DNA from: Annona cherimola
Lineage: Eukaryota > Streptophyta > Magnoliopsida > Magnoliales > Annonaceae
Reading direction: 5' to 3'
DNA: 64,000 nt
Assembly (NCBI GenBank): GCA_030490835.1
Contig: CM059972.1
Coordinates: 56,401,563-56,465,562, forward strand
A program made the position numbers and the translations under genes. A model generated the notes under the pieces. That model had not been told where the DNA came from, made no database searches, and worked only from the letters and a program-made list of their open reading frames with translations. Below are positions 55,912 to 64,000 of this stretch, in pieces; within the stretch, counting starts at the first letter, position 1; each line of letters starts with the position of its first letter.

Positions 55912-58900
55912 TGTGGCGCCCCCAACCCGAGCATCACATCCTGAGCCTTACATTGGGATGGTTATTGACGGGTAAATGTGATCAGGATTGTTGCCCTGTC
56001 ACACGACGGGTTTTAATAGATATTTATCCAGTTAATTATAGTTTCTCAAGAATTAATTTTATAATATTTTTCATCAAGTGCTCATTCAAGTCATCTTTGA
56101 CCTAATATACACATTTCATATCAGATATAATCATAAAAATTCATAACATGCTTATCATCTATAGTCACTTGTTCATAAAATATAGGTCATAACATAAATC
56201 ACATATAAAATATCAAGTCATATTACATGCCATCACCATAAGTATCACTTAAAATAAATCATCAAGTTTCTTTCATTCTTCCATGCCCAAATATTTGCTC
56301 CTTGTTCTTCTCATTTCTTCACCTGTCTATGGGTTTGGAAAACAATACGTGAGTTGTAAACTCAATAAGCAAGTTGTGTATTTTTTTTAGGCAATACATT
56401 TTGAAGGCATATTTATTTAAAAGCATTTTTGTGAAACCCCAACCTAAATAAGATTCAATATGTGCATTGAACAGATATATGTGACTTATATATGATTAAA
56501 TGGAATTTTTGGATGATTTTAGGATTTTATGATATTTTGCAATTAGGGTTCCACTAAGAATGGTGATTAAAAATTTAATCACCGGAGCCCATTATGAGTT
56601 AAGGTGACTAAAGGAGCATAATGAGGATTAAAATATGCTAATGTGGCATGAATGTTTAGTTAATTTTTATGATTTAATTAACGGAGATTAAAATGAAAAT
56701 TGTGGAATTATGTTGGAAAACACTAGAAAATTCATAACTCAACACCTGTAAGGCGGATTCAAGTAAAATTTGAAATGGTAGTTGATGATGTTGGGCTTGA
56801 TGCCATGAGATTATTAGGTTATGAAAATCCTTGATGAAATTAGAGTTATGATTTATTGATCATATTTCAATTTCAACCGTTAACTTTAAACGGCTATAAC
56901 AGGAGTTAGGAAACTTGGATTGAGATGAAATTTGAAACGGTTGAATGAAATTATAAGATGTTTATTTTGGATGGATTAGATTAAGCATGAAATGTTGGAA
57001 AAATACCTGCATTGAAAAAGGTGAGCATGGTTGACTAATGCACCTCAAAAGTACTCTTCATTTAATGCTAGAGTACATGGAATTAATGCATGATTTTAAT
57101 GGAAAAATAGGTGTCAAATGCAGCTCCATTGCAGGGCATTTTATGCATAATTATAAAATGCAAAAATCCCATGAATTATCCAAGCATTAATGTCCACATT
57201 TAAGGGGCTAAGGAGAGCTCAAATGAACATAGACAAGGGTGACAATGCATGTACGTCAAGAGGGTGTAATTGTTGGATTTTTTGCAATTTTTATTTTATA
57301 AATGATGTATATATATAGCTGACATGTTGGGATGTATAAATAAGCATTTAATTATGTGAAAAAAATCCAAAAAAATTCGTGATTTGCAGCTGCCATGAAA
57401 GGTGGAAAAAATGGACAGCTTGTTTACACATGTGGACATCCCATATTTGATGCTGCTGCAATGATTTTTATTAATTTTTTTAACACCAAATTAATATATG
57501 AATTAAGGGATAATTAGGTGTATAAATTACCCACATTTTGGGATTTTAAAAAATGATGAAAATGGGCAGCAAGTGTTGTGCAAGGGCTGGACAGATTTGG
57601 ACGGTCTTGATGCATGCAGATTTTTGCAATTAAGAAAATATGAAAAAAATAATTTATATGGCTGTGAGTTCACCAGCACATAAGGAGGATAGACATGCAT
57701 TGAATGGCTGTGGAAAATGCCCCAGCAAGTGGGGCCCACTGCTGGAAATTCCAGCTCCACAAGGCAACCACGTTCACATGTGTTGGAAGCTTGGAGATTT
57801 TTTCCAAGTGCTGAAACTTGCACCCAAAGGACAGCAGCCCTCACGTCCAGCCATGCCCAGCAAGAAGAAGAGAAAACTAAGGGAAAAGCAAGGGGAGAAG
57901 AAGAGAATTTGTGGAGGAAAACTCTTCCAAGTGATTAGGGTTTGGAGAGCATCAATCCAAGTAAGTAGATGTGTTATTTTGATTGGTTTATCTTGAGTTC
58001 TTGAACTCCAAAATTCAAAAATGAAATGGATGTTTAAACATGCTTTAAAGTGATGATTCAACATACTTTTGGAATGAATATGGAATGGGTATTAGCTTGC
58101 ATGTATGAAATTCCATGATCTAGATGATGAAAAGTGAAGTTTTGAATGATATATGATGTTATAAATTAAATTATGCACGGAAAAGTAAATGAATGAATTT
58201 TAGCATTAAATTTTTTGGGAAGAATAATTATGGGGTGATTAAGGAACGACCAAATTTTCAGCTTAAAAATATAAGTAATTTGCAAATTAAAAATCCGAGA
58301 AGATTAACCCAAACAGGGTAAAACGGGTGACAGGATCAGCTGTAGAAAATTATTTTTAATAAATTTTTCTACAAGGAATTTTGGGCTGAAAATTTTACAG
58401 GATATATAATACATATTGAGGATCACACGAAAAAAATTAAAAATTATGTTTTGATGGGTATAAATATACCCAATAATTTACGTGATTAAGGCTGACTGAA
58501 AATGGATGCTGCTGTCCAGCAAGGTAAAAATACCAAAATAAATATAAATGATTGATGTTTTATGCTGAAAATATTTATTTTGGTTAATTCATGTAGTTAT
58601 TAAGGTATTGTATAAATATCAGATCAAAAATACTTGATTTGATATTAATTCAAGATTTTGAGATTTCAGTACGCCTGATTTCAGCATATGTGGATAGTTT
58701 GAGAAAAAAATAAAAAAGAAATATGAAACCTATGTAGAAATAATCCAAATTGATATATGTGTTAAATAATTAAATATGGATTAAGAAAAGTGGGATTATA
58801 TGCTGAAATTTTGGAATAATATAACTGCTTAAGGTTATGTGTCAAAAGACACGTTAGACGGGTAAAAACGGGTTCCAAACTTGCTGTTTTGGAAACCTAT

Positions 58901-60419
58901 GGCAAGTGGATTTAAATCCCATGAAAATACCCTAAATAAAGTGATAATTAAGGGTAATTAACTCGCTGAAATATGGATTAAACCTCTGCCTTAGAAAATT
59001 TTATGAAACATCTTATGTATATGTTGCTAAATGGGCATACGTGAAGCAATAGACTTTCATAAGTGATGAATAACATATAGAATATGGTTTTGTGCAAAAA
59101 TGCATGAAAATATGATGAATTTCATGATTACATAACTGTTATGAATTATATGATGTTAATTCCCAATTTTGGGATTGTGTAATGAAGCTTAAGGTGATAA
59201 CGTGTGCTTGAAACGGGCACCGATGTGTGGAGTTTGTAAAAGGAGTGAAAAATGATAAATGAAGGTTAATGAACCTATGTATGATAGTTAATGGATGTAT
59301 TTTGTATGGTTGAATGGATACCCTAATTATGGGGTTTTATATGTTATGTGATTAGCCGATGGAATGTGTAAAAATGTGCACGTATGTGCTAAATGTATGC
59401 ATAGTGACTTGAGAAGTCGAATAAATGATATATGTGAATAAAATGGGTTGGAAAACTAAATGGAATGCAAGGAAAAGAAATATATGAAAAAATATATTAT
59501 TTTCATGTAGGCAAGGAAAAGAACGGAAGGAAAAAGGGATTATAGCGATCTCAGGTAAGCAAGCGAACTTTCTAAAATGCCATTTTCTTTTTATGGGATT
59601 GATATGATTTGAAATATTTATGTTTGTATTTGAAATGTTTATGTTTATGTTTTATTGAATGGGCAAGCACAAGTTTTGAATATGACGGCTTTAATGCAAA
59701 GCTATAAGTTTTGAAAAATGATGACTTTAATGAAAAGTCTTAAGGTTTGCTTCATGGGAAGCAAGCGACACTTCTTAAGATAAATAATTTATCCTAAGTG
59801 TTGCCAAGGATGGGAATGCTTCATGTTAATGGAATTGAGAAATTTTGCTTATAAGTAAGCAAGTTCTCCGTGCTAATGTTTTCTAAGGATTTCATGTTTG
59901 ATACCGATGGTTTTAAGAATTTACTTTTAAGCAAGCAAGTTCTATATGATATTGTTCAACAACATTTTATAAGAAAAAGAGAATTTTACCCTTTTTCACA
60001 AAATATTATTTGTAAATGGGTTTTGAGTTATTTCTACAATAACTCGCGATAAACAATGATGAAAAAGATTTGTTTTGCTAGGTCAAGATAATTAAATAAT
60101 AAATGACATAGTCCATATGTATTGAAATGATGTTCGAAAAGTTTTGATTTCCTTTAGACAAGGAAATCTATGTTAAAAATGTTTATACTGATGTGTTAAA
60201 AAGGGATTTATGGATGACCAACCTCTTATTATTGATTTCATAAGATGGTTTGATTTCAGGTTGCTTAATGGCGTGCAAACGACTGTGCAATTTCCCTTTA
60301 TGTAAAAATGATTGATATGTGGACAATTATTAAATTTTTAGGTTTTGGACAAGGGGATAGCAAAATTGCATAACTTTTGTAAACAAAAGGTCCTGAAATG
60401 GAAACTAAGCAAATATTAG

Positions 60420-61063
60420 TAGGGGTGCAACTCGAGCTCATGAAACTCGGGTTCATCTCGACCCTAACCCTAACCCTAACCCTATTTATAAAACATCAAC
60501 CCTAACCCTATTTGTAAAACCTGAACCCTAACCCTATTTTTGAAAATCGGGTTCGGGCTGAGTTTTAGGTTGGAATTTATGTTGATCAATTTACATTTTA
60601 TTTAAAAGTGATAAGTTTAGAATTTCATATGAATAAATAATAATAATAAATTATGTAGGTAAACATAATAATATATAATCAAACTACATATTTTTTAAAA
60701 ATAGTAATGTAAAGAATATTTCTAGAAAAAATTTAACATCAAAACTAAGATAAAGAAAAAAAATTAATAAGTGTAAAAATGAATGATAGAAATAAAAGAT
60801 AAATATAAATGAAATAATATACTTTATTTACAATAAAATTACAATATGCCAAATATGTATTCAAATATAGATATAATAACATAAAATATGAAGAATATAA
60901 AGAAATATTGTTTAAATAGTATGTATATAATATATTTTATAATAAATATAAAATGGAAAATCGGGCTCGGGTTCGGGTTCACTTGAACCCTAACCCTATC
61001 ATATTTACAAATCGGGTTCGGTGGGCCGGGTTCGGGCTCAACCCAGCCCAAGTTGCACCCCTA
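60420..61063. mobile_element. hAT-type MITE containing telomere-like repeats
   Basis: Ends TAGGGGTGCAACT and AGTTGCACCCCTA (13-bp perfect inverted repeats, longer with mismatches), flanked by identical 8-bp duplications AATATTAG (60412-60419 and 61064-61071). Inside are CCCTAA runs at 60462-60484, 60500 and 60525 and GGGTTCGGG repeats near both ends, arranged inversely. The ~400-bp AT-rich centre has no ORF. Eight-base duplications and TAGGGGTG ends are typical of hAT. Confidence 0.92.
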
Positions 61064-61276
61064 AATATTAGAGAAAAATATGATTTATTTATGGAAATCC
61101 ACAAGTTTTGAAATTCTTTTATTAAAAGAGTTTTAAGATGTATTGTTTCTCAAACATTTCAAATGTTTATCAAAATATTTTACTCAAAATGATTCTAAAG
61201 GAATTTAAGGAAGGTCATCCTAAAACTGGATTTCAAATAACAACTTGTTAAAGTGGGTGCGCTCGCTTACAAGTTG

Positions 61277-61442
61277 ACACGGACTGCGGTCTGTGATGTG
61301 TTTTTGAAAATTATTCTTAAATATAGACTTCGGTCTAAGATTTTTGTGCATATGGATGCAGGCTGCGGTCTGTGATCCCAGTTTAAAAGGACATGGGGCT
61401 GCGGTCTGTGGTTCTTCAAACCAAACGGACTACGGTCCGTCA
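61277..61442 (+). repeat. Array of short hairpins with TNCG loops in element C
   Basis: Five repeated units centre on GAC-TNCG-GTC: GGACTGCGGTCTG (61281), TAGACTTCGGTCTA (61324), GGCTGCGGTC (61361), GGCTGCGGTC (61397) and CGGACTACGGTCCG (61426). Loops are TGCG, TTCG, TGCG, TGCG and TACG, always closed by C-G. In RNA these would be cUNCGg tetraloops. Stem bases outside the closing pair vary in pairs, with G-U allowed. Confidence 0.65.
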
Positions 61443-61953
61443 TAATAACGTACGGTGTACCAGTACAAGTAACAGGCAAGTTGTAGAGCACGATTGGGAT
61501 GACCGGGACCCACTCTACATAAAGCCAAGTCACTAAGGGATGACAGAAATGCCAGCGGCACTCTCCCTGAGATGGGAGCAGGATAAATAAACAGCCGTTG
61601 GGCTAGCGTGTTGTAAGGATTCTCTTCCAAAAGGTAGCATGATCACTTGCTAAGTGCCACTACTGGATGGGGAGAAATGCATTTGCATACGTTTTGCTTT
61701 TCAAAAGCCCAAAGATTGGGATATAAAAGCATCTATACAAAAAGTTATCCTAAAAGAGATTTTTATGAGCTAATATGCATAAGTTACCCTAAAAGTGAGG
61801 GTGTTTTACACAAAAGTATAAATAACGGGAATAAAAGAAAATATTTTTATGCAAATGCAGTATGAAAATGGATTGTGTATTTTATTTGCCTTGTTTGCTA
61901 TAAACAAGCCCCAAGACGGGGATTATGAAAAAGATTTATATGGAACTTGGATT

Positions 61954-62504
61954 GGACATAAAAATGTCCTTTTCTAAAGAGCCTAAATGATAAGGGTTTA
62001 TGGACATGAGAATGTCCAATGTTAATGTGTTGGAAATAAAAAGTGTTTTAGGACATATGAATGTCCATTGCCAAAGGAAGCTATATGAAAAATGTTTTGA
62101 GACATAAAATGTCTCTTGGCTAAAGGATTTTATGATGACTTATGTTAATGATGTTTTAGGACATGAGGATGTCCTCCTTTGCCTAAGGATTTATAAGTAA
62201 AATGTTTTAGACGTAAAACGTCCACTGGCAATCGATGATTTTATGTAATGGCTATGAACATTAAAAATGTTCATATAAGATTAAAGGGAACTCATTAGAG
62301 AAGGTAAAACGTATATGTTTTGCCTTAACAAGCCCAGACGCAGCTTGTAAATGATTTTAAGAATGAATGTCTTATGAAAACATTCAAGGACATGGAATTG
62401 TCCTCATAAACAAAGGATTTCACGATGATATTTTAGGACATATACATGTTCTCAGGAAAAAGGTACTCCTGATGTTTATGAAAAAGGTTTTCAAGGAAGC
62501 CTTG
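61954..62504 (+). repeat. Array of about eleven hairpins with covarying stems in element C
   Basis: Stem/loop pairs: GGACAT/ATGTCC (61954-61969), TGGACAT/ATGTCCA (62001-62018), GGACAT/ATGTCC (62051-62066), GAGACAT/ATGTCTC (62099-62115), AGGACAT/ATGTCCT (62158-62175) and GACGT/ACGTC (62210-62222). Then TATGAACATT/AATGTTCATA (62253-62275), AAGGTAAAAC/GTTTTGCCTT (62301-62326, one G-U), AGGACA/TGTCCT (62387-62404), AGGACAT/ATGTTCT (62435-62452, one G-U) and CAAGG/CCTTG (62492-62504). Spacers are diverged while pairing is kept. Confidence 0.7.
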
Positions 62505-64000
62505 CCCTAAAGATAAAATGCTTGCTTACTGAGTTGTCACTCATGTTTTGTTTTCCCAACCCTTAGACAGGTATCGAGGAAACTTAGAAGGTTGCGAACC
62601 TAAGACGTGGAGGAAGGTATGTGATGATAGCCTTGAAGGCTACGAGGAATGAAAAAATATGAATATGCTAAGGTAAGCTAATTGTGTATATGAACTTAGT
62701 TAGAATTCTAAGTTTCATGTGAGTCAATGACTAAATGTTGCAAGTATGATGTGTACAATGATTGAGTGAATAAAGACAGGCATGAAAGGATGCTATGAAT
62801 GAAATGATGAATTTTATTACAAGTGAAATGTTACAATGTGTGATGATTGCTATATAAAGTTATGAATGATGACAGATGAAAACGAAATTTTTTTTTGGAC
62901 GAGATCCAATTAAGAACCCACCGCGTGATCAGGGCAACAATCCTGATTCACATTTACCAATCGATAGATCTTGAGGTAAGGAAGTGACATCTCGGTTCGG
63001 AGCACCACAATTTCTCTCTATTCAGTAGAGACACTTATCAAGTGATCAACTACCTGCGGAGCAGAAACCTTTTTATTTAAAATATTTTTGGAAAGGAACA
63101 TTATACCCTATCGAGGGTATATCATGACAATGCGATGCAATGCATGACATCATAGGATGAAAGCTAGCTAGGGGACCATCCGTCTCCTCCTACTCCCATC
63201 TCAGGGAGGGCGCCACCGGCCTGAGGCCTATCTTATCGACTTGGCCACACCAAAGGGGGACAATCGGTCCGCTTACACCTTTAAGGTGGACCTCATGCTT
63301 TGTGCGCATGAACTTATCCTTGACATGCTAGCATGATTTTCTTGCATAAATTCATAATACAATATTTTTCATATTTAACAAAGTAGTTATGTAAATTAGT
63401 TAGCAACACATATTGAACTAAGGAATGACCATCTTTAAATACCTTAGGAATGAATTCGAATATCATTTGCTAAATCAATAAAAGCAGTTGGAATGTCAGT
63501 TGCAATTATTTTAGGATAATTTAAGAAACAAAATCATTTAGAAAATTTTGCTTGCTTACCTTGATCATGTGAACTTTCCTAATCTACCTTTTCTTTGCCA
63601 TTGCCTATACATGTAAGAATAATATAGCATTCATATGAATTCCATTGGCTCGCATTCAACTTAGTTTTCTAACATATTTTCATTAATATTCATAACCCAC
63701 TTGAATTCCAAGTCGGGTGTACATACACAACATACTTATGCATCAAAATCATTCATTACATCACATATTTAATTCCCATATTTAGGGTGTTATTCATATA
63801 TATCATAACACATTCCTTAATCACCATATGAAGTAATAAACCTTCAACTTATCATTTTTCACTTATTTTTCACAATTCACATATTGTGCTCATTCTTAAG
63901 AACTTAATTAATGTCGTAACCCTCATATATTAATTTCATATTTTGGGATTATCCAAACAGAAATATAATTCACGTGTTTCAATCATATTTTTATGTATTT

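Larger units (their letters stand above)
56430..63009 (+). mobile_element. Long LTR-type element C, inverted relative to A3, nested in it
   Basis: Runs from TGTGAAACCCC (56430) to GGAGCACCACA (63009), 6580 bp. Flanks ATTTT and ATTTC form a 5-bp duplication with one transition. It is a reverse-oriented A-family member: the block GATCAGGGCAACAATCCTG near 62930 is the complement of the A2 opening. On the plus strand there is a GA-rich leader (57862-57910) followed by CCAAGTAAGTAG (57958) and, farther on, CAGGTAAGCAAGC (59552). After removing the hAT MITE it is about 5.9 kb. The 57640-57996 ORF is leader sequence and not a convincing gene. The 3' third holds hairpin arrays. Confidence 0.72.
55912..64000 (-). 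mobile_element. Long LTR-type element A3, split by element C and cut by the window end
   Basis: Starts TGTGGCGCCCCC at 55912 with the A-family opening (CACATCCTGAGCCTTAC, GTTGCCCTG, CACACGACGGG) and CTCAATAAGCAAG (56361). It breaks at 56429, where C is inserted, and resumes at 63010-63015 with ATTTCTCTCTATTCAGTAG and AAGTGATCAACTACCTGCGG. These match A2 at 29448-29490, so the join is clear. GGCGCCACCGGC (63208) and GGTAAGCAAGC (63560-63550, minus) match A1. Sense strand inferred as minus. Confidence 0.7.

Noticed and set aside
57640..57996. 118-codon ORF as a real gene
   Set aside because: It covers the GA-rich leader of element C, with overlapping open frames on the other strand and no recognised domain.
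60462..60540. Telomere or chromosome end
   Set aside because: The CCCTAA runs are inside a hAT-type MITE with an 8-bp duplication and unique sequence on both sides.
61954..62504. CRISPR-like array (regular repeats and spacers)
   Set aside because: Units are hairpins with changing stems and irregular spacing in plant DNA; nothing points to a prokaryotic system.

Overview
This is a 64-kb piece of nuclear DNA from a flowering plant. The evidence is AT-rich intergenic DNA packed with nested LTR retrotransposons and MITEs, plant-type spliced exons, and a broken plant FAR1-related gene. The one intact host gene I can support is a nine-exon DGAT2 (diacylglycerol acyltransferase 2). From memory its protein resembles monocot and magnoliid DGAT2s, but I cannot name the species.

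Layout. 1-7.85 kb: a decayed FAR1/FRS-type (MULE transposase-derived) gene on the minus strand. It is split by a TG..CA element (1255-6519, 5-bp target duplication TGTCA), which is itself split by a copia solo LTR (1712-3526, duplication ACCTT). 8-14 kb: AT-rich intergenic DNA with a degenerate minisatellite and MITE remnants. 14.1-22.9 kb: a nearly complete Ty1/copia element, probably Sirevirus-like, with about 1.76-kb LTRs, a gag broken by a frameshift and a pol with two stops. 23-26 kb: foldback and (TA)n-associated MITEs, partly as tandem dimers. 26.1-37.0 kb: a long TG..CA element (26107-36959) carrying a second one (28652-34286). 37-43.6 kb: Tourist-like MITEs, foldbacks, a GC-rich unassigned stretch and an old copia solo LTR (41399-43086). 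43.6-50.8 kb: DGAT2, with MITEs in its upstream region and 3.2-kb third intron. 51-54.5 kb: a Mutator-type MITE with a perfect 9-bp duplication and more (TA)n-associated MITEs. 54.75-64 kb: a pile of long-LTR elements, one (56430-63009) inserted in another (55912 to beyond the window) and carrying a hAT-type MITE full of telomere-like repeats.

The least explained signal is in the long TG..CA elements at 1255, 26107, 28652, 55912 and 56430. They look like giant solo LTRs or LARD-like units. They share a purine-rich leader followed by splice-donor consensus sites, and several copies carry arrays of short perfect hairpins whose stems change by compensatory pairs from unit to unit. One array has cTNCGg loops, which at RNA level would be UNCG tetraloops. 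I do not know of a description of such arrays.

Boundaries, duplications and exon joins were read by eye; no alignment or database search was run. Lineage names for the long LTR-like elements and MITE superfamilies without a clear duplication are tentative.
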